Assembly: GCA_964019135.1 (NCBI GenBank)
Contig: OZ025249.1
Coordinates: forward strand, 868,001 to 932,000
Source: Arenicola marina
Taxonomy: Eukaryota > Annelida > Polychaeta > Arenicolidae
Direction of reading: 5' to 3'
Length of the DNA stretch: 64,000 bases
In this document: piece after piece, positions 1 to 12,112 of the stretch
How positions within the stretch are numbered: position 1 is the first letter of the stretch
Layout: every line of letters begins with the position of its first letter
Notes under the pieces: model-generated
The model's input: only the letters and a program-made list of their open reading frames with translations
What the model was told of the DNA's origin: nothing
Databases searched by the model: none
Translations under genes and position numbers: made by a program

Positions 1-905
1 ATGAACCAAGTACCTCCACGCCCTGCCACTGTGCCCCCCTCTCCCATCCCCACCTGAACCAAGTACCTCCACGCCCTGCCACTGTGCCCCCCCACTTCCC
101 TCCCCACCTGATTCAAGTACCTCCACGCCCTGCCACTGTGCCTCCCCTTCCCTCCCCTCCCCACCTGAACCAATTACCTCCACGCCCTGCCACTGTGCCC
201 CCCTCTCCCATCCCCACCTGAACCAAGTACCTCCACGCCCTGCCACTGTGCCTCCCCTCCCCTCCCCTCCCCACCTGAACCAATTACCTCCACGCCCTGC
301 CACTGTGCCCCCCTCTCCCATCCCCACCTGAACCAAGTACCTCCACGCCCTGCCACTGTGCCCCCCCCTTCCCTCCCCACCTGATTCAAGTACCTCCACG
401 CCCTGCCACTGTGCCCCCCCCCCTTCCCTCCCCGCATGAACCAATTACCTCCACGCCTTGCCACTGTGCCCCCCACCCCCCGCTCTCCCCTCCCCACCTG
501 AACCAAGTACCTCCACGCCCTGCCACTGTCCCCCCCTCTCTCCTCCCCACCTGAACTAAGTACCTCGACACCCTGCCACTGTGCCCCCCTCCCCTACCCA
601 CCTGAACCAAGTACCTCCACGCCCTGCCACTGTGCCCCCCTCTCCCTTCCCCACTTGAACCAAGTACCTCCACGCCCTGCCACTGTGCCCCCCTCCCCTC
701 CCCACCTGAGCCAAGTACCTCCACGCCCTGCCACTGTGCCCCCCTCCCCTCCCCTCCCCACTTGTACCAAGTACCTCGACGCCCTGCCACTGTGCCCCCT
801 CCCCACCCCACCTGAACCAAGTACCTCCACGCCCTGCCACGTGTCCCCCTCCCTCCCCTCCCTCCATGAACCAAGTACCTGCACGCCCTGCCACTGTGCC
901 CCCCC
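1..905. repeat. Minisatellite, about 53-60 bp unit
   Basis: Tandem array, about 16 copies, with the core CCAAGTACCTCCACGCCCTG followed by a C-rich spacer of variable length. Unit length drifts because the C and CT tracts expand and shrink. The array runs off the left edge of the window. Open frames in it, mainly on the minus strand, follow from its composition; no gene is supported. Confidence 0.95.
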
Positions 906-1320
906 CCCAACCCATTGCCATCTGCTGGTCATACCATGGGGTCACAGGTCAGCACAGACTGGTGTGACCTTTGACCTCCAGATGCCATGGGTAGTGACCA
1001 GAGCGGCCGATGATCACGTGTAGATCACTCGGGGTCCCGCCTGGCTCGTCGCGGTTGGGGGTTGTTGGGGTCGGTGAAGCGGGGAGGGGGTCGCGATGAG
1101 GGGAAGATGCGCAAGAACTTGATATCACATGTCAAGGTTATCAGCGTGCGTCGGGCTATCTTGTTGAAAGCTTCTATCACTTATCACCTTCTGACCTTAT
1201 AACCCCGCTCCCGCGAGACCGCCAACAGTGCCACCAGATGGCGCGGGTGGCCGAGGGGCTATCGCATCCTCGCCGGCCGGATTCAGGAACCATACTCGAC
1301 TTCTAGAGCATTTTCGGGCA
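906..1320. other. Unique island between arrays; no gene recognised
   Basis: About 415 bp of non-repetitive, moderately GC-rich sequence. I checked it for the missing first exon of the collagen gene (ATG, hydrophobic signal, donor leaving one codon base) and saw none. No RNA gene was recognised. Confidence 0.5.
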
Positions 1321-2395
1321 TCCAGCTCCCGAAGTTCCGTATCCCGAGATCTGACTATTGAAGTCTGTATCCCGAGAGCGGACCCCTGAATCCCGTATCC
1401 CGAGGGCGGACCCCTGAATCCCGTATCATGAGGGCTGACTCCTGAAGTCCGTATTCCGAGGGCGGACTCCTAAAGTCCGTATCCCGAGGGCGGACTCCTG
1501 AAGCCCGTACCCCGAGGGCGGAACCCTGAATCCCGTATCCCGAGGGCGGACCCCTGAATCCCGTATCCCGAGGGCGGACTCCTGAAGCCCGTATCCCGAG
1601 GGCGGACTCCTGAAGTCGGTATCCCGAGGGCGGACTCCTGAAGCCCGTATCCCGAGGGCGGACTCCTGAAGCCCGTATCCCGAGGGCGGACCCCTCAATC
1701 CCGTATCCCGAGGGCGGACTCCTGAAGTCGGTATCCCGAGGGCGGACTCCTGAAGTCGGTATCCCGAGGGCGGACTCCTGAAGCCCGTATCCCGAGGGCG
1801 GACTCCTGAAGCCCGTATCCCGAGGGCGGACTCCTGAAGTTTGTATCCCGAGGGCGGACTCCTGAAGCTCGTATCCCGAGGGCGGACTCCTGAATCCCGT
1901 ATCCCGAGGGCGGACTCCTGAAGTCGGTATCCCGAGAGCGGACCCCTGAATCCCGTATCCCGAGGGCGGACTCCTGAAGCCCGTATCCCGAGGGCGGACT
2001 CCTGAAGTCGGTATCCCGAGGGCGGACCCCTGAATCCCGTATCCCGAGGGCGGACCCCTGAATCCCGTATCCCGAGGGCGGACTCCTGAAGCCCGTATCC
2101 GAGGGCGGACTCCTGAATCCCGTATCCCGAGGGCGGACTCCTGAAGTCGGTATCCCGAGGGCGGACCCCTGAATCCCGTATCCCGAGGGCAGACTCCTGA
2201 ATCCCGTATCCCGAGGGCGGACTCCTGAAGTCGGTATCCCGAGGGCGGACCCCTGAATCCCGTATCCCGAGGGCGGACCCCTGAATCCCGTATCCCGAGG
2301 GCGGACTCCTGAAGCCCGTATCTCGAGGGCGGACTCCTGAAGTTTGTTTCCCGAGGGCGGACTTCTGAAACCCGTATCCCGAGGGCGGACTCCTG
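1321..2395. repeat. Minisatellite, 28-bp unit (first copy)
   Basis: Tandem 28-bp units with the core CCCGAGGGCGGACTCCTGAA and variants (AAGCCC, AAGTCGG or AATCCC in the following bases). Because 28 is not a multiple of 3 and the minus strand lacks stops, it is open in more than one minus-strand frame with a 28-residue period; these are not genes. From 1352 onward it is repeated almost base for base after the N gap. Confidence 0.95.
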
Positions 2396-3328
2396 ACCCC
2401 ACCCCCCGACACTAGCCCTCTAGCTATGTGTGTATCATAATGTGACCCCCCCCCCCTACCCGCCACCAGCCCCCTAGCTATGTGTGTATCATGGTGTGAC
2501 CCCCCCCCCGCCACCAGCCCCCTAACTATGTATGTATCATGGTGTAACCCCCCCCCCCGCCACCAGCCCCCTAACTATGTGTGTATCATGGTGTAACCCC
2601 CCCCCCGCCACCAGCCCCCTAGCTAGGTGTGTATAATGGTGTGACCCCCCCCCCCCGCCACCAGCCCTCTAGCTATGTGTGTATCTTAATGTGACCCCCC
2701 CCCCCGCCACCAGCCCCCCAGCTATGTGTGTATCATGGTGTGACCCCCCCCGCCACCAGCCCCCTAACTATGTGTGTATCATGGTGTAACCCCCCCCCCC
2801 GCCACCAGCCCCCTAGCTATGTGTGTATCATGGTGTGACCCCCCCCCCACCCGCCACCAGCCCCCTAGCTATGTGTGTAGCATGGTGTGACCCCCCGCCA
2901 CCAGCCCTCTAGCTATGTGTGTAGCATGGTGTGACCCCCCGCCACCAGCCCCCTAACTATGTGTGTATCATGGTGTAACCCCCCCCCCCCGCCACCAGCC
3001 CCCTAGCTATGTGTGTATCATGGTGTGACCCCCCCCCCCTCGCCACCAGCCCTCTAGCTATGTGTGTATCATGGTGTAACCCCCCCCCCTGCCACCAGCC
3101 CTCTAGCTATGTGTGTATCAAGATGTGCCCCCCCCCGCCACCAGCCCTCTAGCTATGTGTGTAGCATGGTGTGACCCCCCCGCCACCAGCCCCCTAGCTA
3201 TGTGTGTATCATGGTGTGACCCCCCCCCGCCACCAGCCCCCTAACTATGTGTGTATCATGGTGTAACCCCCCCCCGCCACCAGCCCCCTAGCTATGTGTG
3301 TATCATGGTGTGAGCCCCCTAGCTATGT
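2396..3328. repeat. Minisatellite, about 45-50 bp unit with poly-C tract
   Basis: Array with the core CCCCTAGCTATGTGTGTATC, then ATGGTGTGA/ATGGTGTAA and a run of 6 to 14 C. Length variation is mostly in the C run. It ends at the N gap. Confidence 0.95.
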
Positions 3329-3528
3329 NNNNNNNNNNNNNNNNNNNNNNNNNNNNNNNNNNNNNNNNNNNNNNNNNNNNNNNNNNNNNNNNNNNNNNNN
3401 NNNNNNNNNNNNNNNNNNNNNNNNNNNNNNNNNNNNNNNNNNNNNNNNNNNNNNNNNNNNNNNNNNNNNNNNNNNNNNNNNNNNNNNNNNNNNNNNNNNN
3501 NNNNNNNNNNNNNNNNNNNNNNNNNNNN
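3329..3528. other. Assembly gap, exactly 200 N
   Basis: A run of 200 N, a fixed size that points to a scaffolding placeholder rather than a measured gap. Flanking sequence is duplicated across it: 1352-about 2620 matches 3529-about 4800 at a constant offset of 2177 bp over the 28-bp array. Confidence 0.98.
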
Positions 3529-4572
3529 TGACTATTGAAGTCTGTATCCCGAGAGCGGACCCCTGAATCCCGTATCCCGAGGGCGGACCCCTGAATCCCA
3601 TATCATGAGGGCTGACTCCTGAAGTCCGTATTCCGAGGGCGGACTCCTAAAGTCCGTATCCCGAGGGCGGACTCCTGAAGCCCGTACCCCGAGGGCGGAA
3701 CCCTGAATCCCGTATCCCGAGGGCGGACCCCTGAATCCCGTATCCCGAGGGCGGACTCCTGAAGCCCGTATCCCGAGGGCGGACTCCTGAAGTCGGTATC
3801 CCGAGGGCGGACTCCTGAAGCCCGTATCCCGAGGGCGGACTCCTGAAGCCCGTATCCCGAGGGCGGACCCCTCAATCCCGTATCCCGAGGGCGGACTCCT
3901 GAAGTCGGTATCCCGAGGGCGGACTCCTGAAGTCGGTATCCCGAGGGCGGACTCCTGAAGCCCGTATCCCGAGGGCGGACTCCTGAAGCCCGTATCCCGA
4001 GGGCGGACTCCTGAAGTTTGTATCCCGAGGGCGGACTCCTGAAGCTCGTATCCCGAGGGCGGACTCCTGAATCCCGTATCCCGAGGGCGGACTCCTGAAG
4101 TCGGTATCCCGAGAGCGGACCCCTGAATCCCGTATCCCGAGGGCGGACTCCTGAAGCCCGTATCCCGAAGGCGGACTCCTGAAGTCGGTATCCCGAGGGC
4201 GGACCCCTGAATCCCGTATCCCGAGGGCGGACCCCTGAATCCCGTATCCCGAGGGCGGACTCCTGAAGCCCGTATCCGAGGGCGGACTCCTGAATCCCGT
4301 ATCCCGAGGGCGGACTCCTGAAGTCGGTATCCCGAGGGCGGACCCCTGAATCCCGTATCCCGAGGGCAGACTCCTGAATCCCGTATCCCGAGGGCGGACT
4401 CCTGAAGTCGGTATCCCGAGGGCGGACCCCTGAATCCCGTATCCCGAGGGCGGACCCCTGAATCCCGTATCCCGAGGGCGGACTCCTGAAGCCCGTATCT
4501 CGAGGGCGGACTCCTGAAGTTTGTTTCCCGAGGGCGGACTTCTGAAACCCGTATCCCGAGGGCGGACTCCTG
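3529..4572. repeat. Minisatellite, 28-bp unit (second, near-identical copy)
   Basis: Same 28-bp array as before the gap, with the same order of variant units. I saw only isolated single-base differences (for example cccatatcatg against cccgtatcatg). This is probably a duplicated contig end or a second haplotype rather than a second genomic array. Confidence 0.93.
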
Positions 4573-5445
4573 ACCCCACCCCCCGACACTAGCCCTCTAG
4601 CTATGTGTGTATCATAATGTGACCCCCCCCCCCCTACCCGCCACCAGCCCCCTAGCTATGTGTGTATCATGGTGTGACCCCCCCCCCGCCACCAGCCCCC
4701 TAACTATGTATGTATCATGGTGTAACCCCCCCCCCCGCCACCAGCCCCCTAACTATGTGTGTATCATGGTGTAACCCCCCCCCCGCCACCAGCCCCCTAG
4801 CTAGGTGTGTATCATGGTGTGACCCGCCCCCCCCCCCCGCCACCAGCCCCCTAGCTATGTGTATATCATGGTGTGACCCGCCCCCCCCGCTACCAGCCCC
4901 CTAGCTATGTGTGTATCATGGTGTGACCCGCCCCCCCCCCCGCCGCCACCAGCCCCCTAGCTATGTGTGTATCATGGTGTGACCCGCCCCCTCCCCGCCA
5001 CCAGCCCCCTAGCTATGTGTGTATCATGGTGTGACCCGCCCCCCCCTGCCACCAGCCCTCTAGCTATGTGTGTATCATGGTGTGACCCCCCCCGTCACCA
5101 GCCCCCTAGCTATGTGTGTATCATGGTGTGACCCCCCGCCACTAGCCCCCTAGCTATGTGTGTATCATGGTGTGACCCCCCGCCACTAGCCCCCTAGCTA
5201 TGTCTGTATCATGGTGTGACCCCGCCCCCACCAGCCCTCTAGCTATGTGTGTATCATGGTGTGACCCCCCGCCACTAGCCCCCTAGCTATGTGTGTATCA
5301 TGGTGTGACCCCCCGCCACTAGCCCCCTAGCTATGTCTGTATCATGGTGTGACCCCGCCCCCACCAGCCCCCTAGCTATGTGTGTATCATGGTGTGACCC
5401 GCCCCCCCCCTGCCACCAGCCCTCTAGCTATGTGTGTATAATGTT
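4573..5445. repeat. Minisatellite, about 45-50 bp unit with poly-C tract (continued)
   Basis: Same family as 2396-3328. The first few units copy the pre-gap units; beyond about 4800 the order differs, and many units carry GACCCGCCCC in place of GACCCCCCCC. Confidence 0.94.
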
Positions 5446-6190
5446 GTGTGTAATATCACGAATACCAGAGACTGAGAGAGGCAAACATCACGTCCCACTG
5501 CCTTACCCGTGGGTGTAAGTGGAGGGGGTGTGGGAGGGGGGGGGGGCGCATGGTGGGCCGATGGACAGAATGGAGGGAATCGGGGCACAACATGGTATGA
5601 TAGGGGAAATAAGGTACAGTGGCACTCACGCTGGAGGGGAACAACCGAGATGGGGGACTGGTGTGGGGGGGGGGGGGTGCTGGGCACTCTTCAATGGCTC
5701 TGCCCTGACCCACGCCCTGGTGGGTGTGGGGCACTCTTCAATGGCTCTGCCCTGACCCACGCCCTTGTCAACAATGACCCGAGACAATGTGGAACTGGAC
5801 CCCAACCCTCTTCAGGGCGGATATAAGGGGGGGGGAGGGAGGGTTACGAGGGGTGCAACTACCCCCTTGGGAACTTGAGCATATACTATCGATGTTTGGG
5901 TTCTTCGAACACCCCCCCCCCCCCACGGTCGCAAGTGTTCAGAGGGCACCCCACTGGTCGCAATGTTGGCAGAGCATCCCCATCGCCCTCCATTGCACAT
6001 TCCTAGATCGGCCCCTAGATCTGGTGGCGGAGGGGGGTGGGGGGGGGGTCTAGATCGGCCCCTGCTCATCCCCCCCTCCATTCCTAGATCGGCCCCTGCT
6101 CATGGCCCGGGATTGGAACCCTTACGTAAGGTTTCGGGTCATCTAAAAATGAAGACACGTCTGTCACTCACTGGCACAAACCAAGCACTG
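5446..6190. other. Unique, G/C-tract-rich island with short duplications
   Basis: Mostly unique sequence with several poly-G/poly-C runs. It contains a direct duplication of about 40 bp (core CTTCAATGGCTCTGCCCTGA, near 5690 and 5737) and about three copies of a block with the core TAGATCGGCCCCT (6003-6105). Short open frames exist, but none has recognisable homology or splice context. Confidence 0.5.
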
Positions 6191-7525
6191 TGAGTACGGA
6201 TGGCGCCCTTGTGGGGTGCCGATTCGGGACTTATGGGGGTACTGATGGGGGACTTATGTGGGTACTGATGGGGGACTTATGGGGGTACTGATGAGGGACT
6301 TATGTGGGTACTGATGAGGACTGTTTGGGGTACTGATGAGGGACTTATGGGGGTACTGATGGGGACTTATGTGGGTACTGATGGGGACTGATGGGGGTAC
6401 TGATGAGGGACTTCTGTGGGTACTGATGGGGACTGATGGGGGTACTGATGAGGGACTTATGGGGGTACTGATGAGGGACTTATGTGGGTACTGATGGGGA
6501 CTTATGGGGGTACTGATGAGGGACTTATGTGGGTACTGATGAGGACTGTTTGGGGTACTGATGAGGGACTTATGTGGGTACTGATGGGGAACTTATGGGG
6601 TACTGATGGGGGACTTACGGGAGTACTGATGAGGTATTTATGTTGGTACTGATGGGGGACTAATGGGGCACTTATGGGGGTACTGATGGGGGAATTATGT
6701 GGGTACTGATGTGGGGACTTATGGGGGGCTTATGGGGGTACTGATGTCGAACTTATGGGGGCACTGATGGGGACTTATGTGGGTACTGATGGGGACTTGT
6801 CGTGGTACTGATGGGGGTACTGATGGGGACTTATGTGGGTACAGATGGGGACTTATGGAGGTACTGATGGGGGACTTATGTGGGTACTGATGGGGGCCTT
6901 ATTAGGGTACTGATGGGGACTTATGTCGGTACTGATGGGGGACTTTTTCGGCACTGTTGGAATTATGTGGGTACTGATGGGGGCTTTATTGGGGTACTGA
7001 TGGTTACTTATGTCGGTACCGATGGGGGACTTATGGGGTACTGATGGGCGACTTTTGGGGGTACTGATGGGGACTTATGGGGCACTGATGTGGGACTGAT
7101 GGGGACTTATGGGGCACTGATGTGGGACTGATGGGGTACTGATGGGGGACTTATGTCGGTACTGATGGATCTACTGATGAGGCACTTATGGGGGTACTGA
7201 TGGTGACTTATGCCGGTACTGATTGGGGCCTTATGAGGGTACTGATGGTGACTTATGGGGCACTGATGGGGGACTTATGTCGGTATTGATAGGGGACGTA
7301 TGGGGGTACTGATGTGGGACTTATTGGGGTACTGCTGGGGACTATGTGGGTACTGATGGTTACTTATGTCAGTACTGATGGGGGACTTATGGGGGTACTG
7401 ATGGTGACTTATGTCGGTACTGATGGGGGACTTATGGGGTACTGCTGGGGACTTATCTGGGTACTGGTGGGGGCCTTATGGGGGTACTAATGGGGGACTT
7501 ATGTGGGTACTGATGGGGGACTTAT
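6191..7525. repeat. Minisatellite, about 23-bp unit
   Basis: Degenerate tandem array of alternating GGGGACTTATGTGGGTACTG type units with many single-base variants and indels. It is rich in runs of 4-5 G. Degeneracy increases towards the right end. Confidence 0.93.
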
Positions 7526-8125
7526 GTGGTCTTGATATTTACATATTTTGCTTCATTTGCACAATCCTATTTGTATGATGCGGGTGAAGGAGTGAGGAGG
7601 CTCATAGAGGGCCACTGCCCGCGCCGATGTGTCTCGCTTCACTCTGGCATCAGTTCTTCCCAACCTCCTGGGCTGTGGCTTGCTGGGGTCGGCCCAAACC
7701 ATCTTGAGTGGGGTGGGGTGGGTGGAGGGGGGTGAGGGGGTGAGTGCTCTTAGCGGCTGGGGGTGAAATGGGGTGTTATAAAAAGATCGGGTCGTCCTCC
7801 GACCATGAACCCCAAACAAGCGGGCAGCTAATGTGGTCGATATCAAAAGGTTGTATAAACAAAGTTGTGCCCAAGTGACGGGCTTGGTAAGCCGGCGGAT
7901 TTGACCCGGCTATAACCTTATAGTGCTTACACCAGAGTACCTAAGAGCAGGCTGACTGCCACTCACTCAGGAGTCAGACTAAACGAATCTAAACAGGAGG
8001 AAGGGCGTGGTTGGGAGGGTGAGGGGGGGGGGGAGTTGCTGGATAGGTCATCCCTGACGCTTTCCTGAAAGTCCAAGCGAAGTTGTCATTTCTGGCGCTG
8101 TCAGTGCGAGCCAGGACAGCCTCAA
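7526..8125. other. Unique island; no gene recognised
   Basis: About 600 bp of non-repetitive sequence before the 42-bp array. A short + strand frame near 7526 has a hydrophobic beginning but starts with GTG and runs into G-rich repeats. I found no plausible signal-peptide exon for the collagen gene here. Confidence 0.45.
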
Positions 8126-11100
8126 AGAAAGGTATATAAAGCAATAAATCCTGCTGTGTCTCCTTCAATGCAGGTCTATAAAGCAATGAACACTGTTGTG
8201 TCTCCTTCAATGAAGGTCTATAAAGCAATGAACACTGTTGTGTCTCCTTCAATGAAGCTCTATAAAGCAGTAAACACTGTTGTGTCTCCTTCAATGAAGG
8301 TCTATACAGCAATGGACACTGTTGTGTCTCCTTCAAAGAAGGTCTATGAAGCAATGAACACTGTTGTGTCTCCTTCAATGAAGGTCTATAAAGCAAAGAA
8401 CACTGCTGTGTCTCCTTCCATGAAGGTCTATAAAGCAATGAACACTTTTGTGTCTCCTTTAAATGAAGGTCTATAAAGCAGTAAACACTGTTGCGTCACC
8501 TTCAAAGAAGGTCTATAAAGCAATGAACACTGTTGTGTCTCCTTCAATGAAGGTCTATAAAGCAGTAAACACTGTTGCGTCTCCTTCAAAGAAGGTCTAT
8601 AAAGCAATGAACACTGCTGTGTCTCCTTCAATGAAGGTCTATAAAGCAATGAACACTGTTGTGTCTCCTTCAATGAAGGTCTATAAAGCAGTAAACACTG
8701 TTGTGTCTCCTTCAATGAAGGTCTATACAGCAATGCACACTGCTGTGTCTCCTTCAATGAAGGTCTATAAAGCAATGAACACTGTTGTGTCTCCTTCCAT
8801 GAAGGTCTATAAAGCAGTAAACACTGTTGTGTCTCCTTCAATGAAGGTCTATACAGCAATGAACACTGTTGCGTCTCCTTCAATGAAGGTCTATAAAGCA
8901 ATGAACACTGTTGTGTCTCCTTCAATGAAGGTCTATAAAGCAATGAACACTGCTGTGTCTCCTTCAATGAAGGTCTATACAGCAATGAACACTGTTGTGT
9001 CTCCTTCAATGAAGGTCTATAAAGCAATGAACACTGTTGTGTCTCCTTCAATGAAGGTCTATAAAGCAATGAACACTGTTGTGTCTCCTTCAATGAAGGT
9101 CTATAAAGCAATGAACACTGTTGTGTCTCCTTCAATGAAGGTCTATAAAGCAATGAACACTTTTGTGTCTCCTTTAAATGAAGGTCTATAAAGCAATGAA
9201 CACAGCTGTGTCTCCTTCAATGAACGTCTATAAAGCAATGAACACTGTTGTGTCTCCTTCAATGAAGGTCTATACAGCAATGGACACTGTTGTGTCTCCT
9301 TCAAAGAAGGTCTATAAAGCAATGAACACATTTGTGTCTCCTTTAAATGAAGGTCTATTAAGCAGTAAACACTGTTGTGTCTCCTTCAAAGAAGGTCTAT
9401 AAAGCAATGAACTCTGTTGTGTCTCCTTCAATGAAGGTCTATAAAGCAATGAACACAGCTGTGTCTCCTTCAATGAGAGTCTATAAAGCAATGAACACTG
9501 TTGTCTCCTTCAATGAAGGTCTATAAAGCAGTAAACACTGTTCTGTCTCCTTCAATGAAGGTCTATAAAGCAATGAACACTGTTGTGTCTCTTTCAATGA
9601 AGGTCTATAAAGCAGTAAACACTGCTGTGTCTCCTTCAATGAAGGTCTATAAAGCAATGAACATTGCTGTGTCTCCTTCAATGAAGGTCTATAAAGCAAT
9701 GAACACTGTTGTGTCTCCTTCAATGAAAGTCTATAAAGCAATGAACACTGTTGTGTCTCCTTCAATGAAGGTCTATAAAGCAGTAAACACTGTTGTGTCT
9801 CCTTCAAAGAATGTCTATAAAGCAATGAACACTGCTGTGTCTCCTTCAATGAAGGTCTATAAAGCAGTAAACACTGTTGTGTCTCCTTCAATGAAGGTCT
9901 ATAAAGCAATGAACACATATTTGTGTCTCCTTTAAATGAAGGTCTATAAAGCAATGAACACAGCTGTGTCTCCTTCAATGAACGTCTATAAAGCAATGAA
10001 CACTGTTGTGTCTCCTTCAATGAAGGTCTATACAGCATTGGACACTGTTGTGTCTCCTTCAAAGAAGGTCTATAAAGCAATGAACACTTTTGTGTCTCCT
10101 TTAAATGAAGGTCTATAAAGCAGTAAACACTGTTGTGTCTCCTTCAAAGGAGGTCTATAAAGCAATGAACTCTGTTGTGTCTCCTTCAATGAAGGTCCAT
10201 AAAGCAATGAACACTTTTGTGTCTCCTTTAAATGAAGGTCTATCAAGCAGTAAACACTGTTGTGTCTCCTTCAAAGAAGGTCTATAAAGCAATGAACACT
10301 GTTGTGTCTCCTTCAATGAAGGTCTATAAAGCAATGAACACTGTTGTGTCTCCTTCAATGAAGGTCTATAAAGCAGTAAACACTGTTGTGTCTCCTTCAA
10401 AGAATGTCTATAAAGCAATGAACACTGCTGTGTCTCCTTCAATGAAGGTCTATAAAGCAGCAAACACTGTTGTGTCTCCTTCAATGAAGGTCCATAAAGC
10501 AATGAACACTGTTGTGTCTCCTTCAATGAAGGTCTATAAAGCAATGGACACTGCTGTGTCTCCTTCAATGAAGGTCTATAAAGCAGTAAACACTGTTGTG
10601 TCTCCTTCAATGAAGGTCTATAAAGCAATGAACACTGTTGTGTCTCCTTCAAAGAAGGTCTATAAAGCAATGAACACTGTTGTGTCTCCTTCAAAGAAGG
10701 TCTATAAAGCAATGAACACTGTTGTGTCTCCTTCAATGAAGGTCTATAAAGCAATGAACATTTTTGTGTCTCCTTTAAATGAAGGTCTATCAAGCAGTAA
10801 ACACTGTTGTGTCTCCTTCAAAGAAGGTCTATAGAGCAATGAACACTGTTGTGTCTCATTCAATGAAGGTCTATAAAGCAATGAACACTGTTGTGTCTCC
10901 TTCAATGAAGGTCTATAAAGCAAAGAACACTGTTGTGTATCCTTCAATGAAAGTCTATAAAGCAATGAACACTGTTGTGTCTCCTTCAATGAAGGTCTAT
11001 AAAGCAATGAACACTGTTGTGTCTCCTTCAATGAAGGTCTATAAAGCAATGAACACTGTTGTGTCTCCTTCAATGAAGGTCTATAAAGCAGTAAACACTG

Positions 11101-11168
11101 TTGTGTCTCCTTCAAAGAAGGTCTACAAAGCAATGTACACTGTTGTGTCTCCTGCAATGAAGGTCTAG
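8126..11168. repeat. Minisatellite, 42-bp unit
   Basis: About 72 copies of a 42-bp unit with the core CTATAAAGCAATGAACACTG. 42 is a multiple of 3, so both strands show long open frames with a 14-residue period (MKVYKAMNTVVSPS on +, LYRPSLKETQQCSL on -). Indels repeatedly break both, and the array sits just upstream of a + strand exon, so I do not read it as coding. Longer segments (for example around 9143-9340 and 9900-10100) recur, showing higher-order duplication. It ends 37 bp before exon A. Confidence 0.95.
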
Positions 11169-11205
11169 GTATTGAAATCTAACTTGTGTTTTCATTTCCC
11201 TCCAG

Positions 11206-11286
11206 AGTTTCCCGACTACTCCCTGGGGAGTTTAGACCAGTCACCAATATGTCCGGAATCACAATCTGGAGACGATGACCTTCTAG
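11206..11286 (+). CDS. COL9A1: Collagen alpha-1(IX)-like, exon A (start of NC4/TSPN domain)
   Basis: 81-nt internal exon between ttccctccag and gtaagt. It is entered with two codon bases and leaves one, so an exon ending in one codon base must lie upstream. The peptide ends SPICPESQSGDDDLL, matching the start of human NC4 (LCPKIRIGQDDLPGFDL): first conserved Cys, then an acidic stretch before GFD. In the known family this domain is the N-terminal globular head of the type IX collagen alpha-1 chain, secreted to the extracellular matrix and projecting from cartilage-type fibrils. The signal peptide exon was not found upstream. The 42-bp array ends 37 bp before the acceptor and the 44-bp array begins at the donor. 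The other frames contain stops. The gene assignment rests on all six exons together. Confidence 0.85.
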
Positions 11287-12112
11287 GTAAGTTAACCGCA
11301 TTCACCTACAACACACAAGTCACTTATTGCTAGGCAAGCCGACCGCCTTGACCAACACACCAGTCACTTACTCCTAGGTAAGCCGACCGCCTTCACCAAC
11401 ACACCAGTCACTTACTCCTAGGCAAGCCGACCGCATTGACCAACACACCAGTCACTTATTCCTAGGTAAGCTGACCGCCTTCTCCAACACACCATTCACT
11501 TATTAGGTAAGCCAACTGCCTTCACCAACACACCAGTCACTTACTCCTAGGTAAGCCGACCACCTTCACCCACACACTAGTCACTTACTTCTAGGTTAGC
11601 CGACTGCCTTCACCCACACACTAGTCACATACTTCTAGGTTAGCCGACCGCCTTCACTAACACACCAGTCACTGATTAAGTAAGCCGACTGCCTTCACCA
11701 ACGCACCAGTCACTTACTCCTAGGCTAGCCGACCGCCTTCACCGACACACCAGTCACTTACTTCTAGGTAAGCCGACTGCCTTCACCAACACACCAGTCA
11801 CTTGCTACTAGGTAAGCCGGCCGCCTTCACCAACACACCGGTCACTTATTAGGTAAGCCGACTGCCTTCACCAACACACCAGTCACTGATTCGGTAAGCC
11901 GACTGCCTTCACCAACACACCAGTCACTTACTCCCAGGTAAGCCGACAGCCTTCACCAACACACCAGTGACTTACTCCTAGGCAAGCCGACCGCCTTCAC
12001 CAACACACCAGTCACTTACTCCTAGGTAAGCCGACTGCCTTCACCAACACACCAGTCACTTATTAGGTAAGCCGACCGCCTTCACCAACACACCAGTCAC
12101 TTACTCCTAGGT
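11280..12112. repeat. Minisatellite, 44-bp unit containing the exon A 5' splice site
   Basis: About 19 units with the core CACCAACACACCAGTCACTT followed by ACTCCTAG and GTAAGCCGAC. The first unit is the exon A end itself (CTTCTAG|GTAAGTTAACC), so each unit repeats the last 4 or so exon bases plus the intron start. About a dozen units keep GTAAG; others read GCAAG or GTTAG. Use of a downstream copy would read into an in-frame TAG after about 16 codons. Confidence 0.9.

Noticed and set aside
1426-4589. Minus-strand frames with a 28-residue period (SGVRPRDTGFRSPPSGYG)
   Set aside because: Translation of the 28-bp array. Two of these frames occur twice only because of the apparent assembly duplication.
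7526-7735. Possible signal-peptide exon of the collagen gene
   Set aside because: It starts at GTG, has only a brief hydrophobic run, then G-rich repeat-like codons and no donor in the needed phase.
8126-11168. Open frames on both strands with a 14-residue period
   Set aside because: A 42-bp unit is a multiple of 3 and lacks stops on both strands. Indels break both repeatedly. It is intronic or upstream of the collagen exons.
8126-11168. TATAAA in every 42-bp unit read as promoters
   Set aside because: The motif is a fixed part of the repeat, with no initiator or transcript evidence.
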